Of a stretch of 64,000 nucleotides of DNA, positions 1-9,580 are shown one piece after another. Numbering within the stretch: position 1 is the first letter of the stretch; each line of letters starts with the position of its first letter. Below the pieces are notes generated by a model. That model was not told the origin of the DNA and searched no databases. It saw only the letters and a list, made by a program, of their open reading frames with translations. A program made the translations under genes and the position numbers. This stretch comes from Fluviispira multicolorata (GTDB taxonomy: Bacteria; Bdellovibrionota_B; Oligoflexia; Silvanigrellales; Silvanigrellaceae), in the NCBI RefSeq assembly GCF_009208585.1, contig NZ_WFLN01000005.1:579470-643469 (forward strand). The letters run 5' to 3'.

Positions 1-767
1 CGCAGATGTACAGTTTAGAAGCTGATCTTAATAAAATGGCGAACCTAATACAAAAAGATCCCGGTATCACAGCAAGTGTATTAAAGCTTGCGAATTCATC
101 TATATACGGTGTAGGAAAGTCAACAAGTGATTTAAAAGTTGGAATAACTCGCATTGGCATGACCTCTTTAATGCAAATTTTAGTTAAGTACTCTGTAGAA
201 AATCTTTTTAAATTTGATTCTTTTGATTTTTTTAATATTAAGGCCTTTACAAAACATGGTGCGTGGGTTTCCCAAGTAGCATTTGAGCTTGGTAAGGTTG
301 TAAAAACTGCACAGATTACTGATCTATTAGTTGCGGGACTTTTTCATGATATCGGCTTACTTGTGCGAGCTATTTCAGATAAAGTACTTATGAAAAAAAT
401 AACAGAAACTTGTGTTTCTGAAAAAATTGATTTTAATTCAGCTGAAAAAAAATTAAAATTAGATGGCCATGAAGTTCTGGGAGCTGATCTGTTGAAGAAC
501 TGGCAATTTCCAGATGGAGTTATTTTATTGGTAAAAAATCATCATACAGAAGAAGCTTTTAGATCGAAGAACTTAACTAGCGAACAAAATAATTGCATTA
601 GCGTACTCTGTTTATCAGATACAATTGCACATCGCTTTGGAAATGCATATTTAAATTATTATAGAGATACCCGTGTAAATTCAGTAGATTTAGATAAACT
701 TGGGATTAGCAATCAAGAGGTTTCATCGGCTGTAAAATTAGCAACACAACATTTGCAACATTATTAA
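1..767 (+). CDS. HDOD domain signalling protein (5' truncated by window)
   Basis: HDOD proteins are degenerate HD-domain modules of bacterial signalling systems that usually bind or sense rather than hydrolyse. The visible part starts inside the domain: the stretch around IQKDPGITASVLKLANSSIYG (first visible Met counted as 1; about residues 15-35) is the classic early HDOD motif, and HD appears in LFHDIGLL (residues 112-119) with a later NHH (178-180). The Leu/Pro-rich segment that normally precedes this is absent, and the frame is open to base 3, so the gene most likely begins before the window. The first in-frame ATG is at 6 but has no visible ribosome binding site. It is followed 24 bases later by a membrane protein gene on the same strand. 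Whether an extra N-terminal domain exists upstream cannot be seen. Confidence 0.8.
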   Translation, partial: QMYSLEADLNKMANLIQKDPGITASVLKLANSSIYGVGKSTSDLKVGITRIGMTSLMQILVKYSVENLFKFDSFDFFNIKAFTKHGAWVSQVAFELGKVVKTAQITDLLVAGLFHDIGLLVRAISDKVLMKKITETCVSEKIDFNSAEKKLKLDGHEVLGADLLKNWQFPDGVILLVKNHHTEEAFRSKNLTSEQNNCISVLCLSDTIAHRFGNAYLNYYRDTRVNSVDLDKLGISNQEVSSAVKLATQHLQHY

Positions 768-791
768 ATCTAAAAGAGTTCTTTGGATGCA

Positions 792-1700
792 ATGAAAAAA
801 TTAATCTTATTTTTAATTATTTTATTTTTACCATCAATATTAGCTGGGCTTGTTTTATATCGCTATTATCCATCAGATTCGAAAAATTTAATTGAAATAT
901 TAAAAGTGAAAATAGTTAAGCAATATCCTCCCCTAGAAATGTATATACAAATTGAAAGACCTCCCATTAAAAAGCCAATTTCTATAGAAAACTCTCCTAA
1001 GAGAGTTACTTTACCAAATGTCCCCATTTTTCTGAATTCAGATATCTATGAAGCAGTGTGTGGAGAAATCCCAAGGATAAATCTTTCACAAACATTTTCT
1101 GGATGCGCTTATTGTCCTAAGTATCTTGCAAAGGTTACAAATGATAATAATTTCCGATATTTTTCTTCTGTAAGGGGCTCGTTTTTACGAAAAGGAGAAG
1201 AAGAAGCAGTCATTTTTATGAAAGGTTGTGGTCGCAGTGATGACAATGGCTCTGTTCTTATCGTGCGAAAGGGTTTTGGAGGTTGGCGCAGAGAACAGCT
1301 TTTTCAAAATATTCTATTTGACTCACCTCCTCTTGAATTTAAAGATGAAGATGGTTTTTTTATTTTTGTTGGTAAGAGAACAAAAAGTACTCAGGTTGAT
1401 GTGCACTCTGAGCTTATTTCTGTGCGCATTAATAAAAATGGCATGTCTGAAAAAATTCTTTTTTCTTCAGTTCTTGATACAGGTGAGAGATGTACTGAGA
1501 TGTTGCAAATATCTTTTGAAAATCCTTTGAAAAAAAATTCAAAACAATTTGATTCTCAGATAGAGATATTAAGTTGTAAAAAAGGGTTTTTATCGGGTTC
1601 TTATATACTTCACTTTAATTTAAATGAGAACGATTTTAAACCAAATTTTGAAACATCAAAATTAATGACACGGATTGAAAAATATGGTGAGCTGAAATGA
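792..1700 (+). CDS. Hypothetical membrane-anchored protein
   Basis: I do not recognise a family. The protein (about 302 aa) begins with a single hydrophobic segment (residues 4-23) followed by a charged, mostly polar body, so it is probably an inner-membrane-anchored periplasmic protein. A cluster of cysteines is visible (CGEIPRI...GCAYCPKYL, about residues 90-116), which could form disulfides or bind metal. An in-frame TTG at 783 lies closer to the AAGAG stretch; I prefer the ATG at 792 because it directly precedes the lysine-rich n-region of the signal anchor. Its stop overlaps the start of the next gene as ATGA, so the two are translationally coupled and probably act together at the envelope. 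Confidence 0.6.
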   Translation: MKKLILFLIILFLPSILAGLVLYRYYPSDSKNLIEILKVKIVKQYPPLEMYIQIERPPIKKPISIENSPKRVTLPNVPIFLNSDIYEAVCGEIPRINLSQTFSGCAYCPKYLAKVTNDNNFRYFSSVRGSFLRKGEEEAVIFMKGCGRSDDNGSVLIVRKGFGGWRREQLFQNILFDSPPLEFKDEDGFFIFVGKRTKSTQVDVHSELISVRINKNGMSEKILFSSVLDTGERCTEMLQISFENPLKKNSKQFDSQIEILSCKKGFLSGSYILHFNLNENDFKPNFETSKLMTRIEKYGELK

Positions 1701-2194
1701 AAAATAAGTTGTTCATTACAGTCTTTACTATTTTGATTCATTCATCTTCTTATGCTCAGTATGCGAGCACGAATTTGTCTCCTAATATTGGTTTCACAGT
1801 CAGTGTATTAGGACCTATTTTTGGGGTATATTCTTTAGGTATTTCAACCTTTATTACATCTAATTTACAAGTTGGAATGACAGGAACTTATTATTCGACT
1901 CGGAATCTTGATCCTCAGGCAGAAGGTTGGCTTGCAGAATATAGAATGACCTATTATTTTTCTCAAATTAATAAAAATGGAATTTATTTGGCTCTTGCTG
2001 GTGGATTTGAATCTGTACAAATTAAAAAAGATTCAGGAAATTGGGAAAAATACGAAGATCCTATAGGTGGAATTATTCCTGGTTATCATTGGCTATTGAC
2101 AAATAATTTGCATCTTTTAGCAGGATTAAATTTTGGTTATCAGTTTGGAACATATCAAATCACTCCAGAAATTGGATTTGTTTATTTCTTATAA
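1697..2194 (+). CDS. Small outer-membrane beta-barrel-like protein
   Basis: This 165-residue protein has a typical Sec signal peptide ending near SSYAQ (residues 16-21). The body alternates hydrophobic and polar residues, is rich in Gly, Tyr and Thr, and ends in an aromatic residue run (GFVYFL), all typical of small 8-strand outer-membrane barrels. I cannot assign a named family. It starts inside the stop codon of the preceding gene (ATGA overlap at 1697-1700), so it is co-translated with the membrane-anchored protein before it. A strong terminator follows. Confidence 0.6.
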   Translation: MKNKLFITVFTILIHSSSYAQYASTNLSPNIGFTVSVLGPIFGVYSLGISTFITSNLQVGMTGTYYSTRNLDPQAEGWLAEYRMTYYFSQINKNGIYLALAGGFESVQIKKDSGNWEKYEDPIGGIIPGYHWLLTNNLHLLAGLNFGYQFGTYQITPEIGFVYFL

Positions 2195-2246
2195 ATGACT
2201 CAATATTTTATTTTTTATAAATCTTTATTGTAATTAATTAAATAAT

Positions 2247-2294
2247 AAAAAGATCAGATCTGCTTAATTTAAGCTAAGCAGATCTGATCTTTTT
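2247..2294. terminator. Bidirectional intrinsic terminator with 20-bp perfect stem
   Basis: Arms 2247-2266 and 2275-2294 are perfectly complementary over 20 bp with an 8-base loop. The A-run on the left and T-run on the right mean it can end transcription from both sides, fitting its position between two convergent genes. Confidence 0.9.
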
Positions 2295-2313
2295 AAGTGA
2301 CAATATTAAGAAA

Positions 2314-3930
2314 TTAAGCTGACTTTTTCTTTTCTAAAAGGGAGGCTGTATTTTTATCAGACTCTGCTTTTGGTAGACACATTTTTTGAGATAGATAGAA
2401 AATAATAAGGCTAAATATACCAACAAGAATAAAATCTATTCCAAGTGGAATGTCTTGTGTTCCACCTATAAATGAACCGTAGTAAGAAAGAATACAGAAA
2501 ATACCCATATATGGGAAGAGCCAAAGTGAACATTTATAGTCGAGTTTTGTTGCTATGTGTTCAACATCAAGTCTATTTCTATTTAAAAAATTCGTCACAA
2601 CAAAAACAGCCAGTCCCGCTGTTACTGTCACAGCCAGTTTCCAAACAACATTCCAACCAGACCAGTAGATCATTAGGTTACAGACATAAAAAGCGAGAAA
2701 TGACATAAATTGATAGTAGGGTAACTTAAAGGGTCTAAATCTTTCGGGTTGTTGTTTTCTAAGCGCAACAAGACAAATAGGGCCAACCGCAAAAGAAAAG
2801 ACGAGTGCAGATGATAGGAAGGAAACAATAGATTTCCAGCCACTAAATGGAAGGAAAGCAAGCATTGACACAACTAAGTTTAAGAAAATGGCACGCATTG
2901 GAATACCTGATCTTGCAATTTTTCCAAAGAACTTTGGAGAGTTGCCTGACTGGCTCATAGTTTGAACGATACGTGCACTGGAGGCAACATAAAGCACACC
3001 TGTGCCCAGAGGAGAGATAATTGCATCAACATAGAGCACACTGACAAGCCAATAAATTCCAAGAGTTGCAGCTAATCCAGCAAGCGGACCTGCGTCACCT
3101 ACGAAAGAGAGATTGTTCCAGCCGTTTGCAATTGCACTTTCTGGAAGTGCAGTGATGAATGAATATTGTAGACCACAATAAAGAACCATACAAATAAGAA
3201 TAGAACCAACAAGGGCAAGAGGAATATCACGTTGTGGTTTTTTAGATTCGCCTGCTAAAAGAGCTGCATGTTGGAAACCACAGTAAGAATAAACAACACC
3301 TGCTAGAGCAACTGCAGATAAAATACCTGTGACTCCATAGGGAGCAAACTCTTGAGTTGAGGTCGCGCTGAGTCCCATATTTTCAGAGTTATGGGAAGTT
3401 ATAAGAAACATAATGACAACAGCAAAAGGAACAATTAATTTCCAAACACTTATAATACTATTTGCATTAGCAAGGAATTTTGCACCAAAACTATTTAATA
3501 AAATAAGAATCAGCATAGTTCCAAAACAAATTGCAAATCCAAACGAAGTAAAAACAGTCACGCCATCTACTTTTTGAACAAGCGAAGGGAAGCGGTTGCC
3601 CATATAAAGCACTGTAGACTGAACTTCTTGAGAGATAGAGACCACATAAGTAATCCATGTGAGCCAGGTTAATATGAAACCAACAAGTTTACCATGAGTA
3701 AAAATTGGGAAAGCAGCAACGCCTCCAGATATAGGAAACATGGCACTTAATTCTGCAAATGTGAGTGCTAAAAACATGATACCAAAACCACCAATTAGCC
3801 AAGCAATTATAGCTCCAGGACCTGCCATTTGGGCTGCAAATAAAGAGCCAAATAGCCAGCCTGAACCTACAATCCCACCAAGACTGGCACACATTATTCC
3901 AAACCAGCCAATACTTCGTTTAAGTTTCAC
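2314..3930 (-). CDS. APC superfamily amino acid permease
   Basis: Twelve or so hydrophobic segments and the early motif GSGWLFGSLFAAQMAGPGAI identify an amino acid-polyamine-organocation permease, an inner-membrane secondary transporter for amino acids. The substrate is unknown. The frame is open back to a TTG at 4005, but a GTG at 3930 is preceded by a good AGGGGAAAG site and gives VKLKRSIGWFG, which lines up with the start MELKRGISTWG of the paralogue at 44361; I therefore use 3930 (538 aa). The two paralogues share the GWLFGS motif, the internal ALAGVVYSYCGFQ-type segment and similar length. It is a single-gene unit that shares a bidirectional terminator with the beta-barrel gene. Confidence 0.88.
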   Translation of the reverse strand: MKLKRSIGWFGIMCASLGGIVGSGWLFGSLFAAQMAGPGAIIAWLIGGFGIMFLALTFAELSAMFPISGGVAAFPIFTHGKLVGFILTWLTWITYVVSISQEVQSTVLYMGNRFPSLVQKVDGVTVFTSFGFAICFGTMLILILLNSFGAKFLANANSIISVWKLIVPFAVVIMFLITSHNSENMGLSATSTQEFAPYGVTGILSAVALAGVVYSYCGFQHAALLAGESKKPQRDIPLALVGSILICMVLYCGLQYSFITALPESAIANGWNNLSFVGDAGPLAGLAATLGIYWLVSVLYVDAIISPLGTGVLYVASSARIVQTMSQSGNSPKFFGKIARSGIPMRAIFLNLVVSMLAFLPFSGWKSIVSFLSSALVFSFAVGPICLVALRKQQPERFRPFKLPYYQFMSFLAFYVCNLMIYWSGWNVVWKLAVTVTAGLAVFVVTNFLNRNRLDVEHIATKLDYKCSLWLFPYMGIFCILSYYGSFIGGTQDIPLGIDFILVGIFSLIIFYLSQKMCLPKAESDKNTASLLEKKKSA

Positions 3931-4136
3931 GGTTGACTTTCCCCTTCCGAACTTAAAATAATTTATAGTAAAGGATCTCTTAAAGGAAATACTGAAGATT
4001 CCCAAAGTAAAAACCCATTTTTAATTTTCATACCCTACTTATTTCTTTTTTGCTGGTTAGTCAAATATATAAAAATGATCGAATATTATCGTTTACGTAT
4101 TTAAGATGAGAATTGATTTGTAATTTAATAAATATT

Positions 4137-4173
4137 GTCACCTCATATTTAGTTTTTCTAAGTAGAAGGTGAC
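4137..4173. terminator. Imperfect hairpin downstream of alaS
   Basis: GTCACCT (4137-4143) pairs with AGGTGAC (4167-4173), with inner TTAG/CTAA pairing and an internal mismatch. The T-rich tail is on the plus-strand side, so it is a weak candidate for ending the minus-strand alaS transcript; it may be a processing or 3'-protecting structure. Confidence 0.35.
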
Positions 4174-4189
4174 CAATTTTATTTTTTAA

Positions 4190-6943
4190 TCAACTAATCA
4201 TTTGAATTACAATTTCTTCAACTTTTTTTATTGCGGATGGTAATTGCTCGGTATTTATGCCTCCGCCACGAGCAAAGTCTGGACGACCTCCGCCTTTACC
4301 GCCCAGCATCTCGGATAATTGCTTAACAATATTTCCAGCAGAAAGTTTTTTGTTCTGTTTTACAAGGGTAGGATTTATAGCAGACATTATAAGCACACGA
4401 TTATCTAATATTGCAGCAATAACTGCAATCATGTCTGATTTCTCTTTTAAACGGTCACACATAAGTTCCATTTCTTTAACATCGGATGTCTCAATTAAAG
4501 TAACTACTAGGCGAATATTATTTTTAAGTTGAATCGAATTTAGCATCAATTCAGAAATTTGCGCATTCACAAGCCTGCTTTGCAATTGAGCAATATTCTT
4601 TTCAAGATCTTTTGCATTTTCACGCATAGCGAGAATGCGTTGTGAAATTTCAGTTTCTGAGCATTTCGCGACTTCCGCAGTGTGTGCAAGAGTATTTTTA
4701 ATTTTTTTAATATAATCAAGTGCCGAAAAACCTGTTACAGCTTCTATTCGACGCACACCACTTGTAACACTTCCTTCAGAGATGATTTTAAATAAACCAA
4801 TTTGACCTGTGCTTGAAACATGAGTTCCTGCACACAGTTCAAGTGAAAATCCAGCGATTTCGAGCATGCGAACATGATCATCATATTTTTCATCAAACAT
4901 TGCCATTGCACCCATTTCTTTTGCCTTTGCTAAAGGAACATTTTCAAGGGTTTTCACTGGAATATTTTTTAATATTTCTGAATTTACTAATAGCTCAACC
5001 TGTTCTATTTCTTTAGCAGTCATTGCTTTGTTATGTGAAAAATCAAAACGAAGAGCATGTGAATTTACTAACGAACCAGCTTGTCTTACATTTTCACCAA
5101 CAACTAATTGTAAGGCTCTATGTGCTAAGTGGGTCGCTGTATGGTTACGCATAGTGGACTGACGTGCAGAAAAATCGACTAGAGCAGTTACTTTATTTTG
5201 GTTAGCAAATAAATTTTTAATTTGATCATGCTTTAAATAATCTGCGGATTCAGAGCTATACTCGGTATGTTTTAAAAGATGAATTATACTTGAAACGGTT
5301 TTTCTTACATCAAGAACTTCAAACTCATTTTTTATCTCTTTACTTAGTGCAACAATATATCCTATATCACTGATTTGTCCACCACCTTCAGGATAAAAAG
5401 CAGTATTGGCAATAATAATTTCAAACAGTTTATTTTTTAATTGACGAACTCTTTTAATATTTGAATTTGGAATTTGCACTTCAGAGTATTCAATATTTTC
5501 TTTTGATTTTGTTGTTACTTTGAGGTTGTATCCCGCAAAATTTTTATCATCATTTTGATTTAATTTATTTAGCTCAAACCAAGGAGAGTCATCTTGATCA
5601 AATTTATAAAATTTTGCTTCTGCTCGGCTTCTTTCTTTTTGCTCAAGCATGTGTTTATCAAAATTCTCAAGGTCAGCTTTAAAACCGATTTCCTCACAAA
5701 GAACTCTCGTTAAATCTGAAGGAAAGCCAAAGCTATCATGTAAAATAAAAATATTTTCTCCTGAAATTGTTTTTAAATTTTTCGATTTAGCTTCTTCAAC
5801 AAAGTGATTGAATTTTGCAAGGCCACTTTCTAAAGTGCTACTAAAACGTAATTCTTCATTGCGGATTGCTTCTTCAATTCTTGTTTTATTTTTAACAATT
5901 TCAGGATAAAACTCACCCATTTCAGTCACAACTGTTTTAACTATTTTTTCTAAAAATGATTGATCTTTAGGCCAATTTGGGGAAAGACGATGTGCATGTC
6001 TAACGGCACGACGAAGAACACGTCTTAATACATAACCACGTCCTTCATTAGAAAAATTTGCTCCATCTGCAATTGTGAAAGTTAATAAGCGAATGTGATC
6101 AGCGACCACATTACAACTTTCTTTTTGTTGTTCAGATAAGTCATTTATTTTTGCATTTATTTTTGCGGTTAAAAGAATTTCTTCCTTTATTTTTTCAAAT
6201 AAATCGATTTCAAAAAGAGCTGTTTTACCTTGAGAGAGAGCCGCAACCCGCTCAAGACCCATTCCTGTATCAACACTTTTCATAGGAAGATCGAGAAGTG
6301 TCCCATCTTCTTGTCTATTGTATTGCATAAAGACAAGGTTCCAATACTCTAAGTAACGGTCACAGTCACAACCAGGTCCTTTACAGATGAGACCTTTTTC
6401 ATAACATTGACCTACTTTTTCACCTTGATCTAAATAGAGTTCAGAGCATGGGCCACAGGGTCCTGTTGGTCCCATTGCCCAAAAATTATCTTTATCTCCT
6501 AGGCGCACAATACGTTCTTCGGGTACGCCTATGGATTTCCAAATTTCAAGAGCTTCTTCGTCTGTGTGGTGAACTGTCGCCCAAAAACGTGATAGATCGA
6601 GTTTGAGTTCGTCGCGAGTGAATTCGTAAGCCCACTTAATAGCTTCTTTTTTATAGTAATCGCCAAAACTCCAAGAACCCAACATTTCAAACATGGTGCA
6701 GTGGCGTCCATCTTTGCCCACATCATCGAGGTCACCCACTCGGATGCATTTTTGCGAGTTGGTTGCCCGCTTGTAAGAACGAACTTCTTCACCAGTGAGG
6801 CAAGCTTTAAATTGAGTCATGCCTGCAATGGTAAATAAAATGGTTTGGTCGGCAATGGGGATTGTAGAGGCACTTGGCACGTAAGTGTGCTTTTTTGTTT
6901 CAAAAAAATGAATAAACTTACGGCGAATTTCATTTGTCTTCAT
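4190..6943 (-). CDS. alaS: Alanine--tRNA ligase
   Basis: AlaRS charges tRNA-Ala in the cytoplasm and clears mischarged Ser/Gly. The order is canonical: class II catalytic core (FTIAGMTQFK, CHTMFEMLGSWSFGDYYK-like segment, DTGMGLERVA), then the editing domain with the zinc motif HTATHL and the later CAGTHV, then the DHHA1/C-Ala tail with GGKGGGRPDFARGGG. About 917 aa, slightly longer than the common ~875, with extra length mainly between the core and the editing domain. The frame is open to GTG 6949, but ATG 6943 has GGAG five bases upstream and is preferred. It is divergent from murJ. I see no obvious T-box in the short upstream region. Confidence 0.97.
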   Translation of the reverse strand: MKTNEIRRKFIHFFETKKHTYVPSASTIPIADQTILFTIAGMTQFKACLTGEEVRSYKRATNSQKCIRVGDLDDVGKDGRHCTMFEMLGSWSFGDYYKKEAIKWAYEFTRDELKLDLSRFWATVHHTDEEALEIWKSIGVPEERIVRLGDKDNFWAMGPTGPCGPCSELYLDQGEKVGQCYEKGLICKGPGCDCDRYLEYWNLVFMQYNRQEDGTLLDLPMKSVDTGMGLERVAALSQGKTALFEIDLFEKIKEEILLTAKINAKINDLSEQQKESCNVVADHIRLLTFTIADGANFSNEGRGYVLRRVLRRAVRHAHRLSPNWPKDQSFLEKIVKTVVTEMGEFYPEIVKNKTRIEEAIRNEELRFSSTLESGLAKFNHFVEEAKSKNLKTISGENIFILHDSFGFPSDLTRVLCEEIGFKADLENFDKHMLEQKERSRAEAKFYKFDQDDSPWFELNKLNQNDDKNFAGYNLKVTTKSKENIEYSEVQIPNSNIKRVRQLKNKLFEIIIANTAFYPEGGGQISDIGYIVALSKEIKNEFEVLDVRKTVSSIIHLLKHTEYSSESADYLKHDQIKNLFANQNKVTALVDFSARQSTMRNHTATHLAHRALQLVVGENVRQAGSLVNSHALRFDFSHNKAMTAKEIEQVELLVNSEILKNIPVKTLENVPLAKAKEMGAMAMFDEKYDDHVRMLEIAGFSLELCAGTHVSSTGQIGLFKIISEGSVTSGVRRIEAVTGFSALDYIKKIKNTLAHTAEVAKCSETEISQRILAMRENAKDLEKNIAQLQSRLVNAQISELMLNSIQLKNNIRLVVTLIETSDVKEMELMCDRLKEKSDMIAVIAAILDNRVLIMSAINPTLVKQNKKLSAGNIVKQLSEMLGGKGGGRPDFARGGGINTEQLPSAIKKVEEIVIQMIS

Positions 6944-7089
6944 AATCACTCCAGTGTTTATCTATCGCATTCTAAAAAAATTCGTTACGGCTGATGTAAT
7001 ATCTAAGCATTCGGATTTACCGAGCTTGATAAACTTATAGAATGGCAATCGAGCAATGGCAATATGAGAGTTTAAGGAATTAATAAATT

Positions 7090-8751
7090 ATGTCTGATAA
7101 TAAAACTTCAAGCATTGCAACAGAAAATGAATCGGTAAAATTAAAAAAAGCAAGTTTTGCAGCAATAGCAGGTGTTCTTTTTTCACGTGCTTCGGGAGTG
7201 GTAAGAACTTCCGTGGTTAATGCAACTTTTGGTGTGAATGTTTCGTTAGATGCTTTTAATGCCGCTTTTCGTTTTCCAAATAGTTTAAGAGATCTATTTG
7301 CAGATGGGGCGCTTTCAGCATCATTTATCAAAGTTTTGGTAGAAGAACGAACTAAGGGGGGGGATGCAGAAAAGAAACTGATAAGAACTGTGATTGGTTT
7401 TTTTTCCTTTGTTACGTTTTCAATTGCAATCATTGCTGCTTTTTTTTCTTATCCATTTATGGAATTTATTGGAAGTGATGAATTTAAACGATCTGGGGGA
7501 CTTGATCTCGCTTCATTTTTATTTAAGATCTTAGCGTTTTATTTGCCTTTTACAATGTTAAATGCAGTCGCTATGGCTGTTTTAGGTGTTTTGGGTCAGA
7601 CCTTCCGAGCAATGAATGGTTCTGTATTTTTAAATGTGGGAATTATTGGAATGGCATTGTCTTCGCCTTTCTTTCAACATTTTGGTTTTAATCCTGTTGT
7701 TGCTGTTGCAATTGGAGCTATGCTGGGAGTGATATTCCAAATGATTTATCAGTTTTTACCCCTCTATAAATTAGGAATGTTAACTTGGCCAAGCTTTAAT
7801 ATAAAAGAATGGATCTCATATAAACCTCTACATGAAGTTTTGATTTTAATGTTGCCTAGGGCTTTAGGGCAAGGAGCCATGATTTTAGCATTATTAATTA
7901 ATACTTTTTTTGCAATTCAAGTAGGTGCAGGTGCGTTAACTTATATCATAACAGCTACGATGATAATTCAAGTTCCAATCGGCTTATTTGGAGTTGCAAC
8001 AGGATTTGCGGCTCTCCCCGTTTTAAGCAAAGCAATTGTGGAAGGCCAAAATAAAAGGTTTTCAAACTTATTAGTAGAAAGTTTAGACACTGCAATGTGG
8101 CTCGCAGCTATGACGACAGCTTGTTTTGCATTTTTAATTGTGCCATTTTATGCTGTTTTATTTCAACATGGAGCTGTTAATTATAATGATACATTGCAAA
8201 ACTCAATAGCTGTTTGTGCCTATTCAATTGGAATAATATTTGCGTCGGGTTCAAAAATATTATTAAATGCTTTTTATGCGATAAATAGTACAAAACAAAT
8301 TGTTTACAATGCTTTTTTTTATTTAGTAATAAATGCAACCTTGAGTTCAATTTTAGCACCTAAATTTGGTATATTAGGACTGGGAATTTCTTATGGAACT
8401 TCTACAGCGTTTGATTTTTTCCTCAATTTTTATTTTCTAAAAAGACGATTTCAAAAGAATTTTTTTGGCGATAGTCCATATATTGAAGGGGGAAGTAAAT
8501 TTACTTTACGTATTTTCTGTTTTGCTTTTTTAGCATATATTTTAGGATTATCCGGCGTTGTTTTAGTTAAATATTTTTGGCAAGATTTTAGCAGGTATAT
8601 TTCATTTGAGCTTAATTTTGTGAGTCAATTCTTAATTTTAAGTGTTGGTGGAATTGTTTTTTGTGTTATAAATTTTTTCCTTATTAAATTTTTTGCACCT
8701 ACCCATTTAAAAGAATTATTAAACAAAGCTACACAAAAATTTAAAAGATGA
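7090..8751 (+). CDS. murJ: Lipid II flippase MurJ (MviN family)
   Basis: MurJ flips undecaprenyl-linked peptidoglycan precursor (lipid II) across the inner membrane. The 553-residue product has the family's start (about residues 25-75: FSRASGVVRTSVVNATFGV, then AFRFPNSLRDLFADGALSASFI), including the conserved Arg residues of the substrate cavity, and about fourteen hydrophobic helices. Length is close to the usual ~510-550. AAGGAA sits nine bases before the ATG. It ends six bases before the convergent msrC-like gene with no intrinsic terminator in between. Confidence 0.95.
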   Translation: MSDNKTSSIATENESVKLKKASFAAIAGVLFSRASGVVRTSVVNATFGVNVSLDAFNAAFRFPNSLRDLFADGALSASFIKVLVEERTKGGDAEKKLIRTVIGFFSFVTFSIAIIAAFFSYPFMEFIGSDEFKRSGGLDLASFLFKILAFYLPFTMLNAVAMAVLGVLGQTFRAMNGSVFLNVGIIGMALSSPFFQHFGFNPVVAVAIGAMLGVIFQMIYQFLPLYKLGMLTWPSFNIKEWISYKPLHEVLILMLPRALGQGAMILALLINTFFAIQVGAGALTYIITATMIIQVPIGLFGVATGFAALPVLSKAIVEGQNKRFSNLLVESLDTAMWLAAMTTACFAFLIVPFYAVLFQHGAVNYNDTLQNSIAVCAYSIGIIFASGSKILLNAFYAINSTKQIVYNAFFYLVINATLSSILAPKFGILGLGISYGTSTAFDFFLNFYFLKRRFQKNFFGDSPYIEGGSKFTLRIFCFAFLAYILGLSGVVLVKYFWQDFSRYISFELNFVSQFLILSVGGIVFCVINFFLIKFFAPTHLKELLNKATQKFKR

Positions 8752-8757
8752 AAAAGA

Positions 8758-9279
8758 TTAAATAAAAAGTTCAGGCCATATTATTTTTTCAGAAATTAAA
8801 TTTGCTATTTTTTCTAAACCTATTTTATCATCCTCAGTAAATCGTGCTAATTTAGGGCTATCAATATCGAGAACGCCAATGAGTGTGTCTAAAGATTTCT
8901 GAGCGTGATTTTTGAAGAGGGGTATTACTATTTCGGAGCGAGAAGCGCTGTCGCAGGATATATGTCCAATAAAGTCATGAACATCTTTAACAAGAATTGT
9001 TTTTAATTGCTCTGCAGCTGTTCCGCAAACTCCTTTGCCAAGAGCAATACGCGTACAAGCTACTTTTCCCTGAAAGGGACCAACGATCAGTTCCTTTTTT
9101 TTATAAAAATAAAAACCAACCCAGTTTATATGAGGAATATATTCGTTTAGAAGAGAACTGATATTAGCTAAATTAGCAAGCCAGTCTGATTCATGTTCTA
9201 GAAGATTTTTAAGAGCGGCTAATAATTCAGAATAATCAATGTAATCTTTGTTAATTTCTGTATTATTTTTGATATACAT
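8758..9279 (-). CDS. msrC: Free methionine-(R)-sulfoxide reductase (GAF domain, fRMsr type)
   Basis: This enzyme reduces free Met-(R)-sulfoxide in the cytoplasm using redox cysteines in a GAF fold. The sequence shows the fRMsr hallmarks: INWVGFYFY (51-59), GPFQGKVACTRI (67-78), GKGVCGTAAE (81-90), DVHDFIGHISCDSASRSEI (99-117). The three conserved cysteines are present as C75, C85 and C109. The 173 aa length is typical. It stands alone, convergent to murJ, and upstream lies the Fur-box region of the divergently oriented siderophore gene. A role in oxidative repair is inferred from the family. Confidence 0.9.
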   Translation of the reverse strand: MYIKNNTEINKDYIDYSELLAALKNLLEHESDWLANLANISSLLNEYIPHINWVGFYFYKKKELIVGPFQGKVACTRIALGKGVCGTAAEQLKTILVKDVHDFIGHISCDSASRSEIVIPLFKNHAQKSLDTLIGVLDIDSPKLARFTEDDKIGLEKIANLISEKIIWPELFI

Positions 9280-9442
9280 AAAAATCCTATTTTGTTTTAT
9301 TAAATATATAATTATTAAGAGAGTTTCGATTTTTATAAATATTTTTATTTATTTATAAAAAAGCATAACTCTGATACAGAGACATCTTTTTTTACCTTTC
9401 TATTGATTTTTTGTCCAGAAAGAATATCAGTAAGATCGATAC

Positions 9443-9457
9443 TGAGAATCATTCTCA
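9443..9457. promoter_or_regulatory. Fur box (7-1-7 palindrome)
   Basis: TGAGAATCATTCTCA is a perfect 7-1-7 inverted repeat that matches the Fur operator class (TGATAATNATTATCA) with only conservative changes. It lies 26 bases before a small leader ORF and 112-124 bases before the NIS synthetase start, so iron repression of that gene is expected. It could also affect the divergent msrC, which starts about 165 bases away. Confidence 0.85.
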
Positions 9458-9482
9458 TTTATGTGATTCATTGGAGTGGCCT

Positions 9483-9533
9483 ATGAAAAATATTTTTCAA
9501 CAAAAAATTATGAAAAAAGATCTGAAACAATAA
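9483..9533 (+). CDS. Possible 16-codon leader ORF
   Basis: A short ORF (MKNIFQQKIMKKDLKQ) starts after TTGGAG with suitable spacing, just downstream of the Fur box and ahead of the siderophore synthetase. It may be a leader peptide or the remnant of an upstream gene. Nothing else supports its translation. Confidence 0.35.
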   Translation: MKNIFQQKIMKKDLKQ

Positions 9534-9580
9534 AATAAATAAAAATAATATAAATTAGCAAAATCGGAATGAGGTTAAAA

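Noticed and set aside
1228..1530. 100-codon ORF inside the membrane-anchored protein gene
   Set aside because: Out-of-frame shadow with hydrophobic low-complexity product and no start signal.
7080..7433. Minus-strand ORF opposite murJ start
   Set aside because: Shadow of the well-supported murJ coding sequence.
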